Counted from the stretch's first letter, positions 34,399-48,400 are shown. The stretch: 64,000 bases of DNA from Micromussa lordhowensis (GCA_964020085.1 OZ026595.1:674501-738500); one strand, 5' to 3'. A program made the numbers and translations. Notes: generated by a model not told the origin, from the sequence alone.

Positions 34399-35981
34399 AT
34401 GGTCAAGCCGCTGTGTATTTGCCAAATTTGTACCTGTGGGTAAGTGAAAATGAAGCTTTTTAATGCGATTCTCGATGTCCGATTTCTGGCCTGTTGCTCT
34501 TTGCTTTCAATTCATCATCGAGGCGCGTGCTTTCAATGACTTTTGGTCTTTTTTTACAGATAAAATGTTAAGCCGAATTCTTGGACGAGTCAGAATTTAT
34601 TTTTGTATTTTATTTCTCGTTGTTTAGGAGGCATCGTTGTGCCCACAGGCCCGAAGCAAAAACTCCAGTTCATCCTTGTCGATTCACCGAATATCAAGAT
34701 CGCTACAAGGGACATGCTCAGAATCGCCGTTTACCGTTTAAACCGGAGTACTCCGTAAAAGTTTCTTCGCAGCCAATGGAGGAACGAACAAACTACATGA
34801 CGGACTATATTCCACATTCGTACGCTCCACCAACGAAACGCGATAAAGCGCAGTACGTCAAACCCCCGGGGCAGATGGCGGGGCAAAGCAGTTACAAGCA
34901 TGACTATCCCGGAACTGTCGTCCCCCCTGCCACATCAGCCAAGCCTTTGGCGACGTTTAATGCCCACAGTACTCCGTTCGACAGCAGTACAGTCCATCAA
35001 GATACGTACAGGCCGTGGGACTTGAAGCTGTGTAAAATGGGAAGTATGAAACCGGACGCAACGCCAGCTGCTCGAGACGGGAAAATGGATGGTAAATCGA
35101 TCTTTCAAACCGACTACCCTGGGTATTTTGTTGGTAGGCGTCCTCAGATCAGGCCACCGGATTCAGAACTTCGTGTTAATAGAGGCCCTATGGAACAAGA
35201 CACAACCACCAGGCTTGACTACACCCGGAAAGAAGTTCTCCCGGCAGAATCAGCCAAGCCACTTGAGAAACGCCCTTCCACTAGCCAACCCTTTAAAGGA
35301 AATACCACCTTTATGGATGATTTTGCTTACAGAGGTGGCCGACCCGCCTCTAGTTTTAAGCCAATACAGGATGTAATTAAGTCAAATAAGCCATTTGAAG
35401 GGGACACTACTACTGGTGTAACCTACAGGCGGTGGGCTATTCCAAAACGTGAGTTGCGTGCTAAGGAACCTTACAGGCCACCAATAGCAAAGTTTGCCAC
35501 AGATACTACTTTCCAGCATGACTACCCAAAATGGGGAATACCACCAGCTGAAAGTGCAAAGCCTCCCATTACTTCGTTTGCTTCTGGCAAACCTTTTGAT
35601 GACAGCACAACACATAAGGATGCATTCAAAGCATGGGAGATGCAGGTGACACATAAGAGTGGCCGACCAGACGAGTACAGACCACCGTCTGGAAAATTCC
35701 AGGGCGAGTCCACCATGCGAAGTCATTACAGAGGGCAGTATGTGCCACCTGCCAAGCCTGCACGTCATGATGTTCACCGAGCGATAAGTGGGGATATGGA
35801 GATGAATACGACGTACAATGACACCTTCACGGGTGACCGTCCAAGGAGTTGTCCTGCGCAGGGAATCCAACAGTGGCTGCAAGGTCCACAGAGAGGGTAC
35901 TTCTACACTCATGATAAACGTGGTCATAGTTTTTATATGCCAGTTTCTGAATCTGTGCAACCTCTTGCTTTATCAGCTTAG
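34399..35981 (+). CDS. SAXO: Stabiliser of axonemal microtubules (SAXO/FAM154)
   Basis: Two coding exons, 34399-34439 and 34628-35981, 464 residues. The first encodes MVKPLCICQICTCG and its GTAAGTG donor joins a TTTAG acceptor to give CICQICTCGRHRCAH, the cysteine-rich N-terminal microtubule-binding signature of SAXO proteins. Eleven or so Mn repeats of ~30-33 residues follow, each with a [ST]T[TF]xxDY/F core and a downstream PPxxSAKP or R-P block. SAXO1/2 bind and stabilise doublet microtubules of cilia, flagella and centrioles; the assignment between paralogues cannot be made here. The frame is open upstream of the second exon into the intron, which would give a false start at 34581. No breaks are seen. 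Its left neighbour POLN is divergent. Confidence 0.93.
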
Positions 35982-36508
35982 ATTTCCAACTTCACTGTAC
36001 ATTTGTACTTACCTGATTCCAACCAAGTTCCTCTTTATCAGTTTGGTTTAACTTGTCTTTGATATTGTGAATATACATGTATTTGCCACAATTACCTATT
36101 AATGTCCACAATCTAGTTCAACAGTAGTTACAACTCACTGTAGGTCAAACGCTTTTCTGTTTGCACAAATTTATTATAAATAGTGGAAAAGTAAGAATCA
36201 CAATTTTACCAGCACAGTTAAAATTATGTGTAAATATAAAAAAGATAGCTTACTAACCAGATAAAAGTTTACAAAATTATTTAAAAAATCTTCCTGCACA
36301 TCAAATATTTACAATGTTATTTGGGCATTATGTCTTGGAGAAGTTAAGGTTTTTATGGGGAAAATACTTTCATAGAATGATGACGTTACCTTGGGAAATG
36401 GTATAAAACAGCTATAAATATAGAATGGCTGAAACTATAGAATAGAAAAGGTAGAACAGCTGCCGTTTTATATTTTCCACTACTGTTAAGGTGATGTACA
36501 ATACACAT

Positions 36509-36687
36509 CAGTGCTTTCAATAAGATTTGAAGTAGGTGGCTACCTTGGAACAGCACCCGCCGGCGTAATATGAGAAGCCCAGGAGAATTTCTCTCTGGAG
36601 AATTTTTAAAACTCAAATATACCTGCTGACTTTCAACAGAATACCTGCCTGAGCTCTGGTGGGTGCTAGGTCCTATTGAAAGCACTG
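36509..36687. mobile_element. 179-bp MITE with 17-bp TIRs
   Basis: Begins CAGTGCTTTCAATAAGA and ends TCCTATTGAAAGCACTG, inverted with one mismatch. CAGTG termini recall hAT elements, but the flanking 8 bp are not duplicated. No coding capacity. Confidence 0.6.
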
Positions 36688-39027
36688 CACAATCGTAATG
36701 AGTTTTATTTGAATGAGTATTCCCCTTTTGTGAATTTTAAAATTATGTAATGTAGACACAACTTTCAATTCTGTGGATGGAATCCAACAATTTCAAAATG
36801 TTCAAGTTATTTGAGCAGTATTTTCATGTAGACTGATATTGTTCATTTTCCAAAGCTGAAATTTAAAGGACTTAATAATTTTGGACAGCATGTTAAGGTG
36901 AAGGGTTAATTTACACAGCTTGAGGCCAGGAAGTATTAAGGACTGTTGTCACCTGTTTCTATTCCAGATTCAGAATTTGAACGACATTCTAATGACACTA
37001 ATTTTCAAAGCAAACTTCAGATTTTTCACTACAGTTTGATAAAATGAAGTTGGCAGCATCTATCATAATAATTTGTAGCACTACCAACTTCATAATTATG
37101 TATAACTTTTGTTGAAAACCAAAAATCGAGATGTAATGGTGCATCAACATCTTTTTACTGCTTCCTTTGAGAATAAGGTTTATTATTATTGCAAGGAAAT
37201 ATTCGTAGAGTCTACCTGCATTAAGCAGGAAATACACTTTGATTTGGGGTTAACGATTTTGGGTATAGCAGCTTTAGTTTATGAACTGGAAAGCTGACAT
37301 GTCATTTAAGGGAAACCATAAGGGTTATTTTCAATCCTAAAGGTTTAGCAAAAGACAACAAATGCTAAAACCCTGGCTCCAACAGGGTGGGGTGAAATGT
37401 GATTATACAACAGAAAAATGGTATTTAAGGAAAGGTCTATTGATGACCATCATTGCATCAGTGTCATTATAAAGGCAAAATAATATCATTAAGTAATAAT
37501 GTACATAGTTACACTGTCTTTCATTTTCGTTATATTATTAGTGTAAGATGTTTGGTAAAGTCGACATCACCGAGGAGCTAGCCAGTGATTACGGTATAAT
37601 GACATCTTAACTCAAGGCAATTCTTGGACAAGGAGGCTATGAATGTCACCTACTTGGGACAGTTTATTATCCTTACAAGTTCCACTTGTATTATTAATTT
37701 GTCTCGGAGAAAGAACATGGCTTTCAAGATACATTATGTTCTTCTGCATGTAACTCAGTAAAATCCTGTTCTAATGCATAAAAAGGTTGTAGGCATAACT
37801 TGTACCTTACGTACATAACTGTTCCTGTCTCTACAACCTTATGTAGAAAATAATATTGAGTCTTTAGGTTTACTAAAGGATGTAAATAATGGGAATGAAA
37901 TGTCTTCATCCAATTATTTTGTTCTGAATAAAGGTAAAAATGGCATTACAATCAAATTTCATTTCTGCATTTTACCCTTATTTCGTATTTAGCATGTAAG
38001 ACATCCCCAATTGCCACTGGTTTATTCTGGACATTCTGTTGTGGTATAAAAAAAATCCCCTCACCAAAAAAAAGCAGTAGGAACAATTTTGTTAAGACTG
38101 TTCTAAGTAACAGCTACAAGCTAGCCATTTTGCATGCAAAGGGTAATTCCTTACAGGGCTGTGCTCTAAGGAGCACCTGGGTGCCACAGGTAAATACCTT
38201 TTGGCAAATGGAAAAAGTTATCTTTTCATACAAGCTGAAGTGCAGGGTACCCTGGTCTTGAGTCAGAATATCACTGCCACGCAGGTTTGAATATTCAAGT
38301 TACTCATTACAAGATGTTGAATCATTTTGTCAAAAACAAAATCAGATTTCGATAGGCAAATGTTGCAACATTCAGATATGTCGAACAGTAGGACTTTTTC
38401 TGAGGAAACAAATGATGACACAAAGCATACAAAATGCAATAAGGCTTTGAAGAAAGTTCTTAGTCCAAGTTTATTGTCAGTGCAAAACATGGAGTTCCTT
38501 GAACCATACATTATAGTTTCCATACAAGAATACTAGCTTCAATGGTATTTGTTTAAAAGCTGGAACGGACTTATTTCAATCAATTACGTGAATACAATGT
38601 TGACTTTTTTACAAGCAAATTGGAAAGAAATTATAAGAATATTTAGCTCTTTAAAAATTTCAATACATGTAAGTTCACTGCAATACTTTAGGAGGTTTGG
38701 GTGGGAGATTTGCAGTGTACAATTTACAGGATGGTTACTTGATGTTTATACAGTCAAATCGGCACAAATATTCACAACTTGCAGTTCCCTTTTTTCACAG
38801 TGGCCAAGCTTTTGTCATGACCATGTTAATTATGCTAGCCTGTGGGTCAATTCATCTAAAAACTTCCCTTCCTTGAGTGGTTTGAAGGACTGTCCTAGAG
38901 GTGGTCTTCCTAGAGAGGTTCAACACTAAGATAATGGTCAAATCAGTACAATGCATTCTTTGGCAATGTGCAGTTCCAGATAATATCCCTACATACACCA
39001 CAGATGGGATTTTTTTCATAGCCCCCT

Positions 39028-39045
39028 CCCCCCCCCCCCCCCCCC
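39028..39045. repeat. C18 homopolymer
   Basis: Uninterrupted run of 18 C, G-tract on the other strand, preceded by shorter C runs. It sits in a stretch with repeated GAAAATTCCA / GGAAATTCCA words (39040-39170) that looks like an interspersed repeat. Confidence 0.6.
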
Positions 39046-39405
39046 ACCTCTCTGGAAATTCCAATTAAGTTTCATGCAATTCTTTAAATTTTCTGTCTTA
39101 GAGCACCTCCCACCGCCCAGAAAATTCCAATCCCTTCTGTCGGGTATGGATATTTTCTGGAACAGCACAATATGACAAAGACAATTTCCAACTATTCCCT
39201 GATTGGTTTTGAAAGGTAACATACAGGTCATGTAAAAAAACTTGATCTATTTAAGTTAACACTGCCTTGTATAAGCTGGAGTGAAGAAGATAAAAGCATT
39301 AAGTTAATGAATGTCATTTCGGTGACCCTACATTATAAAAAGACACTGTTCAAGCTAATGGATCTACAGTAAGAAGAAAAGTCAAGATCAAGGTATTTTC
39401 CATGT

Positions 39406-42400
39406 TTATGAGTGGATTTTGGATCTGTTTGATGGTGCCGACGCTGTAGGAGGTGGGGGTGGTCCAATTTGAAACAATTCCTCAATGTAATTTTTAAGTA
39501 GTCTACTTCGCTCCTCAGGAACACATTCCAGTATCAAATATCTTTTGTCTTTCTGCAAGGTGAAAGAATAATAAAAATTATCACATTATCATGAACTATT
39601 TACAATATATTAGGGAAATATTAAATTAAGAGGGAATCCACCAGAAGTTTGAGTAGCAAGTGAGCAAAGACTCTATACTGAGATTATTTACATCATATTG
39701 CAAGCTTCTGTACAACTGTTTTAAATAATTATCTTCTCAAAAGAAATAATTTCTAACAACACCAAATGTCAAACACAAATTTTGAAGTTTGATATGAAAC
39801 ACTTGAAAGTACTGGTGAAATAAAAATGATCATGAAATTTTAACTACATTTGCACAATTTATCTGAACTTTGAGATTATTTCGAAGAGTTCCCACGGGAA
39901 ATTGCTTTTGGTGTTAATTCAGGCAACGATTTATATCTTTAGCTTTTAGAAAATGCAAAACGAACTGCAATACACGAAAAATTATTCTGGTACAAGGTTT
40001 TGGTTCACTTGAAACATAAATAATTGCTAAATTTCCTGTCAGATTTTGTCTTAACAACTTTACTGAAGTTAACATCACTGTTCTCCAAGCATTTAGTTGC
40101 AAGCATTTGATATCACTTTTCATTGTTGAAACACTCACCTTTAATGTGTCTTCAATGTTTCTTAGATGTTTATCTGATTCTTCAACAAGTTTCTTTGTTC
40201 TAAAAAAGTAAAAGACACAAATGAATCTTTTCAGTTATTTTGATAAACAGCAGGTTATGCAGTATACTCAATGAATTACTTTAAAAGAGAAAAAAATTAA
40301 CAGTTACAAAGTTAATAAGTGACAAGAGATAACATATCGTATTATCTTACTTGTATGTAAGAGAGTGCGTTTCTTTGAGAAGCTGCCTGAAGTCACCTTT
40401 AGCATCTGCCAGTTTGTCACGGAGATACTGGTTAAACTCTTCTTCACGCTTCTACAACAAATTAGGTAATTTACTATCATTAAATATAAAAGGCAATGTT
40501 AAATATATTCATTTAGCATTATTAACAACCCTATGTCTGCAGATGTATGATCTATTAGACTTAAGTATAAATCTATTAGCGTTCTATCACGAATGCCGTT
40601 CTCTGATTGGCTACGCTACTCCCTCTCTATTCTGTGATAGATAGTGAGTAGCATAGCAGTGTGCCTTATTAACAAAGTGACGGCCACTTCTTGGCATTTT
40701 CAAAGTGTCTGTGAAGAGGACTTAGATAAAGTTTTGAATGACTTACTAGCAGATTTATACTAAAACAATTAGATTATACGCTCTAGATATCTATGCATGA
40801 TAGTTGACTTGAGCTGCGCCCTCCTTAACTATCACGCGATAGAAATCTCGAGCTTATAATATAATTGCTTAATAGAAGATTTTTCAACTGGAAATTGGGA
40901 AGACAATGGAAGTTTTGGGTGATTGTCAGTTATCATCAGTATTCCTGAAGAGACTCCAACAATGGAAATCATTAGAAGTTGATATCATAATGATGCTTTG
41001 GACTAACTTTCTAACTAACTATCTTTCTCTGTCTCATAACATTCATGTAAATTTCATTTTTGCACTTGGTTAACACTGTTTTGCAGCAGCCTTGCACTCA
41101 AAATCTTCATCCCTTTGTTCTTTAGCTGGTAAGAACTAGTAAAAATATTATTTTCTCTTTATACATGTACATGTAAGTCAACTTATTGACTTACTCTGTC
41201 CTGGCTGGAAAACTTGGAATATCTTGGGTCTTCTTTGATAATTTTTCTAATACTTCTCCAGGATGATGTAAGAGTCAACTGCAGAGTAGAAAATTATGAA
41301 TATAACATTAAGTCAACAATGTCTGTTAGAAGGTGATTTCCAGTCTGTACTGCACACTCTCGGAAGTTTGTTTACTTTTTTTGTTTTGATTCATGTAAGA
41401 TGTCACAAAATGTAACATTTTGCAACTACATGTACTTGCGTGAAGTAATTTCCAAGTTTCATGTCAACAGTTGGAAAAAGAACTTCAAATGCCTCAGAGA
41501 TAAGGTGTGTGGTTCATAACGAATACCATTGATTTGCATTTCATCATGTGAAACATTGGGGTGCTGAGACCGAGCAGTACAGACTGGAAAATCTCACGTC
41601 ATTTGGAAGGTTATTCATTGAGAAATTACATGATAACATTTACCTCATGAGTATCATCCAGTAGTTTTCTAAACTGCTCCTTTTTTCTCTTGTTTAAACT
41701 TTCAATGTGCTCTTTAAAGAGTATTTCTTTGTCACTTTTACTTAAAGCATCAGCCATTCCCCAGCGATGATCTTTACGCAAACTCTTTTTGGTCTCCTTC
41801 CAGCCGACATCTGCATTGCGAACCTATGGTGCCAGGTGAAATATATATTCTTTCAAAAAACAATATTATTTTAGTTCTACACTGTACATGGGTCTACACG
41901 ATTATTTTAAAAAGTCAACCAGTTCAAAGTAATTTCCTGCCAGACCTTACTCCAGTTTCTTTAGCATCTTTGCCTCCAATGGTTGGGTGCAAAAATGCTT
42001 AGTTTATTGAAGGGTTACCCCACAGCATTAAATCTGCTAGATCCACTGTGAGAGTGATTTGTCAAAGAACACAAAGCAATGACCCCAGCCAGGGAGAAAC
42101 CCACACTGCTCAGTCTGGAGTCCAGAGCACAAACAATTGGGCCACCTCCCCCTTAATGATTTATACCTGATCACGTTCTGTTTGTGTGCCTGAGTCATGT
42201 GATCTAATTTGTGGAGAAAGTTTTGCAAACTGTCAATGGAATCCTCTATGGGCCAAACTTGAAAAACAGCTGTACGGTAAGCCTCATATTTTCATGTCAG
42301 TTGAGCACAATTATTCAAATCTACTTTGACCATATTAATCACCATTAACCATTCCACCTAACAAGAGATCATTAGTCCCTGACATATACTTTTAGTACTG

Positions 42401-45400
42401 GTGCAACTTTGAACTCACAGCTCAAAATTTACGAATACATGACAGTCTCTTACCATATCAGCTAGGAGAGCATGAAAATGTTGTTCCGCCTTATCCCTGA
42501 GGTGCTGCTCTTTCTCTTTCTCTCTATGCTTGGCAAGTTCAGCTTGACTTGCTCTGACTTCTCTCTCTCGCTCTCTAAGACTTGCTTCTATTCTTTCTTG
42601 TTTCTCTTTTTCTTTCTCCTTGTCAGCATTTTCTTTCTGAAAGTTGACGCGAATATCAGAGCTGTGTTTCAACTTATTACCTACCAGGTGTATTACCATA
42701 TTTTTCAGTAGCTGAGAGTATTCTACTAACTCTCAAATAATAATAATTCATTTATATAGCGCTCACATCCGGATTGATCCATTACTTGCCCGGGGCGCTT
42801 TAGAAAATTATCCCTAAAACTGCAATTATACTCTAAGAAACTTAAGAATAAAAATCAAAAATATGATAATGAGCTAGTCTCAATAAATTTAGTAAAAAGG
42901 ATGGTTTTGAGTTTTTTCTTAAATAATAAAACTGTACTGGATTGATGTCTTTCCAAAGGAATAGTGTTCCAAATCTTTGGAGTGCAAACAGAAAAGGCTC
43001 AAATCAGCATTTTGAAATGTTTTAGATTACAGGAATGGAATTATGATCAAAGAAACAAAATTTGAGGTGTTTGGAAATGTGGTAAAACACTGTCTTGTGT
43101 GTTTGATATACATGTATCTTCTCAATCACAACTAAAACTTAGGAGAAAACGGACAAATAAAATCCTAAAAATCCATGCTACATGTAATCAAGATCAGATA
43201 TCCAAACACCGTCATGGTCATGATTTCCTTTGTTTAAACTTGATGAATTATTAATAACTTTGAGAAGAGTACATGTATATTCCATGTCACTATTGTTGCC
43301 ACTCCTTTTTCACCAACAACAGTTCTTTTCAAAACTACACTCACCCAGACAATCACACTATATGAACTACCGGTAATAATAATCATAATAATAAAAGCAA
43401 TAACAATGACAATAACAATGACAACAACAACAACAATAATAATAATAATACTAATTAACAACAATTCGCTCTCTAATAATATAGTATAAATAAACACAAG
43501 ACAAATCTGGCAGTAAATGGGACTATGGACACTGGGTGCTCCCTGGGATAGCAACGAGAGTGGGTGGTAGCAACACACCCTGGTCGATACTTGGGTGGTT
43601 AGCGGACACACCCTGCGAGCAAAGTGGGGCGGTTAGCGGACACGAACCCCAAGCACAATGAGAAAGTGGGGCGGTTAGCGGACACAAACCCCAAAGCAGA
43701 AACTCAGGTGGTTGGCGGACACACCCAGAGATAATTAATGAGGGGACAAAACCCTTAGGCGGTAGCGGACACACCAAGTGAAAGAATTGGGGTGATAGTA
43801 CACTCACCCAGAGAAGGAAGCCCCCCAACTTAGCTATTTTTAGGTAGCTGAAAGAAGGTGGGTTAAGGGACCCACCCAGCCTGATGCAGGCGATAGCTAA
43901 GTGGAAGGTGTGCACCCAGGCCAGTAGTCCAAGTTTATTAATAGGGAGGGAAGAGGGGGGGGGGAAGGAAAAAACTGTACACTAGCAAAGGAAAATAAGT
44001 GACGTGCCTAGCGTGCTACTAGTACAAAGACTGGTGTAACATAACATGTTCGTGAGTACTGTTAGTGAGACCGGATATACAACAGATGGTAAAAACTGAT
44101 AGCATAGGGTAAGGATACAATAGTAATGGATAGGAAAATAATCTTGACGTGAACCTTGTTGGTATAGATATCAAATAAACATAGCTAATAATGTTCATTG
44201 TTTATGATATCAAGTTCCTTTGCATGTTTGTAAATCGCTTGCGCAATAACGAAATAGCATCTCTGGCTGAGACATAATGATTGATAGTAATACAAAGCTC
44301 TTGTAGTTAACCATACTTTACAAGTAAAGTTTACATTAACAACAATTCGCTCTCTAATAATATAGTATAAATAAACACAAGACAAATCTGGCAGTAAATG
44401 GGACTATGGACACTGGGTGCTCCCTGGGATAGCAACGAGAGTGGGTGGTAGCAACACACCCTGGTCGATACTTGGGTGGTTAGCGGACACACCCTGCGAG
44501 CAAAGTGGGGCGGTTAGCGGACACGAACCCCAAGCACAATGAGAAAGTGGGGCGGTTAGCGGACACAAACCCCAAAGCAGAAACTCAGGTGGTTGGCGGA
44601 CACACCCAGAGATAATTAATGAGGGGACAAAACCCTTAGGCGGTAGCGGACACACCAAGTGAAAGAATTGGGGTGATAGTACACTCACCCAGAGAAGGAA
44701 GCCCCCCAACTTAGCTATTTTTAGGTAGCTGAAAGAAGGTGGGTTAAGGGACCCACCCAGCCTGACGCAGGCGATAGCTAAGTGGAAGGTGTGCACCCAA
44801 ATTATGCCCCAAATACTGCCAGGTACGTAGGAAAATAATTATTACTTTAACTTTATGAAGGTCTGCATTGTCCTGTGCTTGGATCCCAGGCTTGGAGTGG
44901 GATACTATGAGTGGCAGCTAACTGGGCCGGAACTGCGAGGAGTATGGAAGCAGGTGTCCTGATGTATTGCGTGTAGCAATTGCTAGACCAACGACCCAGG
45001 GTTTGGATGAGCCAGGGGGGCAAACCAGCCTCTGCAGCAGTAGTTGCAGCCCCAATGCGGAAACTGTGAGATGCATAGGACTCTGTAGCGAAGCCTTTAG
45101 CGTTGGAGTTGGGAGCGCAAGATCGAGGTGACTTTGTCCCTGGTAAGAAATTGCCCTGTTGAGAAGAAGTAAAGAGGAGTGGAATTGCCGGGAAGCTGGT
45201 GGGCCAAGTAACGGTGCATTGCCCGGACTGCGCAGACCGAACGGCCAGACGGAGACAGCGTAATGGAGCAGCCCATCCGGAAGGGATCTGTTTTGGATGC
45301 TTTCAGTTGCAATAATAAGGATCCGTTGGAGGTAAAACTGATGTCAGAGCGGGCCAGTGGATTAAAATGGGTTGAGGATGGTGAGGTGAACTCACTCGAA

Positions 45401-48400
45401 CGTAGGAAGCCAAAGAAGGCCAAGGTAAAAGCTGACCAGAGCATTAGTTTGTCCTTTGATGCGATGTGAGGGTCGTCTGCCAAAGCTCCTTTCAGCTGAC
45501 GCATGACTGACATGGTGATAGGTAGACGGCGGCGAGAGGAGAGCCCAATGGTCCGCTTGATGCCTCGTAGAAGTAAACGAAGGAGGGGGGCATCCGCAAA
45601 CGGGTCTACGAGGCTGTTTTCAATGTGGGCAAACCGAATACCAGCCAGATAGAGCTTAATGGTTGGGAAGCTGACATGATCGGAGAGCCAAGAGGCAAAA
45701 TAACGTAGCTGTAACTCCGATGCAGGGAATGGGGTCCATTGTCTTGAACGACAGAAGGTAGCATACTGGTGAATTCTGGCGGAGTAGGTGCGGCGTGTGG
45801 AAGGTGCAATGGCTTGAGACTGCAGAAAGGCTAGGCGACTTGCCAGAGGGTCGGTGCTGAGGGAGGCAGGGGAGTGGGTTCCAAATCTGCTTGCGGGACG
45901 AGTTGACGGAACCAGAGCATCTGAAAACGGGACAAAGCATCAGCAATGGAATTGTCTGTACCTCGAATGTGAGAGACAAGAACAGAGAACTGGTGGGATG
46001 CAGCGCAAAAGAAGATGGAACGAACGAGGTGCATAAGGAGGGGGTCGCGGGAAGAACCCTTAGCCCAAATATCCACAACGGATTGGTTATCGCAGTGGAA
46101 GAGGAGTTTCTTGCCTTTCCAGAGTGCACCCCACAGGAGGCAGGAAAGAGCTATGGGGTAGAGCTCCTTCCACTGGATGGAGCGGTCAGACAGGTGGGAG
46201 GGCCAGGAACCATTGAGCCAGCGACCTTGAAAGTAGATGCCAAAGCCAAGACCCCCAGAGGCGTCGGTGAAGAGCTCGAGATCAGGAGATCTTGACCAAA
46301 CGGGGTCAGGGATAATAGCGCGGCCGTTCCAGAGGGGGAGATACTTCAGCCACCAAGCAACATCCCTGCGAGCTTCGGTGTTAAGGGAAACGTGATGGTG
46401 GGGTAGTCGAGCGGTGGTACTAAGGTCAATCAATCTCCTTAGGAATATATGACCTGCTGGGATGATTCGGCAGGCGAAGTTAAGTTTACCAATGAGAGAG
46501 AGAAGTTCTCTTTTTATGCACTTTTTCCGGGAAGACCAGGTAAGAAGTTCAGCCACGAGCTCCGAGAGTTTATCAGGAGGTAAGGAACATTCCATGAGAG
46601 TGGAATCAATCAATATGCCAAGGAACACCAGACGAGAGGTTGGGCCCTCCAGCTTGTCAGGGGCCAGGGGGATGCCCAGGCGGTCAGCGGTTTTAACCAT
46701 GATGTCGACTTGAGATGCACATAGTGGTGACGAAGGGGGTCTACAGTAAAGTAATTGTCGAGGTAGTGCATGAGGGCAGAGATAGCGTAGTTGTGCTTAA
46801 GTATCCACTCGAAGGCGTCAGCTAAACGATTAAATAGGAACGGTGAAGAACGCAGGCCAAAAGGTAGGCGGAGATCCACATAAAATTTGCCTTGCCAAAG
46901 CATACCAAGAAGGTCCCAGTCGCTGGGGGACACAGGACAGAGGCGAAAGGCGTGCTTGAGGTCCAGCTTAGCCATGAGAGCACCAGTGCCAAAGGAGGAG
47001 ACTAGGGCTAGGGCTTGATCGAAGGTAGCATAGTGTAAGGTGTAATCCTCTTTAGAAATAAAGTCATTAATGGACGAACCTCGAGGTGAAGAGAGGTCCA
47101 TGATGATACGCCAGGAGCCATCCTTTTTAGGAACTAGGCCTAAAGGTGAGCACTGAAGGGTTGGAAGGGGAAGAGACGAGAAGGGGCCTGCCGTGTGGCC
47201 CCTACTGACTTCTTTCAAGAGCGCCTCGGTGACTGCATCTGGGTGAAGGAGAGTAGATTTTAAATTCGGGGTGATTCTGTGGTGGCGTGGACCCTGATAG
47301 CCAATGCGACAGCCAAACTGAAGATCATGGACCAGGTCTGAAGCAAATTGACGGTCAGGGTGATTGATAAGTTCTTGAGCCAGGTTGGGGATACAAACAG
47401 GGGTTGACGGAGAAAGGTGGGAAAGACTGAATGGCACGTTGTTAGACTCCTTTAGGGCACTGGGTACTGGGATGGATGCCGCCGCAACCTTGGTTACTGC
47501 AGATGTGCTGAAACTGGCAGTTGACGCGACGGCAGAAACGACGGTTAAAGTCACGGCAGATGAGGTTAGGCGGAGAGGCTGAGAGGGTGGCCGGTGGGGT
47601 GGTGATGGATGATTTAGGTGTGCTTGTTGGGGAGGAGGTTGAACTGGCGGTAAGTGGTTGAGGTTGGGCTGGAGAGCGACGAAAGGACTGGTTGACCTGG
47701 GGATGAGTGGGACAATTGGTGGTGCGGTGGCCGTAGGAATGACAAGAAATGCAGAAAGGGAGTGTTTCCTCTTTCAAGATGTCAATCACACTATATGAAC
47801 TACCGGTAATAATAATCATAATAATAAAAGCAATAACAATGACAATAACAATGACAACAACAACAACAATAATAATAATAATACTAATAATAATAAGTGT
47901 CCACACAAAATAATGGCTCTTCATCTGTTACTTCTGTAACTAATAAATTACAAAATCCACTACAATTAAACTGACTAACAAATAAATAGAAGAAACTTGC
48001 ACTTGCAGTGTGTAGATGTTGCAGGTCAAAATGAAATTCAGGTTAAAATGAAATTCCTTTGTTCTTTACCCTAATTATTCATGGAACATGAATAATTAGG
48101 GTTAGAAGACAAAGGAAATTGAGAATCAAACTAGGTTAAAATCATTTTAACCTGAATTTCATTTTGACCTGCAACATAGACACTAACTGTATGTACAAAG
48201 TTAAAATATTTACAATTAGCATGTGAAAACCTAGAATGAAGTAATAGATTGCCATGTTACATTCTTATTTCTCACCCAATTCTTATAACAGAATTACACA
48301 TTGTACTACTGTTTTTACAAACTGTAAAATTGATGTCACCTTATAAAGTTGTTCAAGATGTTCTTTAAACCACTCCTCTTTCTGTACTGAGCTTTCAACA

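Larger units (their letters stand above)
35982..39405. other. Spacer between convergent SAXO and TCERG1
   Basis: Holds the 3' UTRs of both genes. An AATAAA occurs near 37926 on the plus strand but is nearly 2 kb from the SAXO stop, so the SAXO poly(A) site is unsettled. A small TIR element lies at 36509-36687. Short open frames (for example 38549-38929) have no recognisable domain. Confidence 0.5.
43456..47782 (-). mobile_element. 5'-truncated tyrosine-recombinase retrotransposon (PAT/DIRS type)
   Basis: In the TCERG1 intron 42637-48339, same orientation. Order on the minus strand: gag remnant with a CCHC knuckle ([15 protein letters not shown]) and a CCCH zinc finger; reverse transcriptase and RNase H; tyrosine recombinase; then repeat B1 (44337-44799), a 418-bp segment (43919-44336) and repeat B2 (43456-43918). 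B1 and B2 are almost identical (a T/C difference near 43884/44765). B1-segment-B2 is the 3' half of the split direct repeats (A1-ORF-B1-A2-B2) of PAT-like elements; A1 and the gag N-terminus are missing, so the copy is 5'-truncated. Frame breaks in RT and recombinase make it non-functional as written. Flanked by a 106-bp direct repeat. Confidence 0.8.

Noticed and set aside
34581..34627. SAXO start at 34581
   Set aside because: Intron read-through; the exon at 34399-34439 gives the conserved cysteine-rich start and correct splice sites.
35382..35960. 192-codon antisense frame over SAXO
   Set aside because: Shadow of the repeated SAXO coding sequence.
43523..44796. Two near-identical 130-residue frames
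   Set aside because: They are translations of the B1/B2 minisatellite repeat; no domain, and the same words recur by tandem repetition.
47784..47924. Hydrophobic (membrane-like) N-terminus on gag
   Set aside because: It is translation of the AAT/CAA-rich flanking duplication, outside the element.
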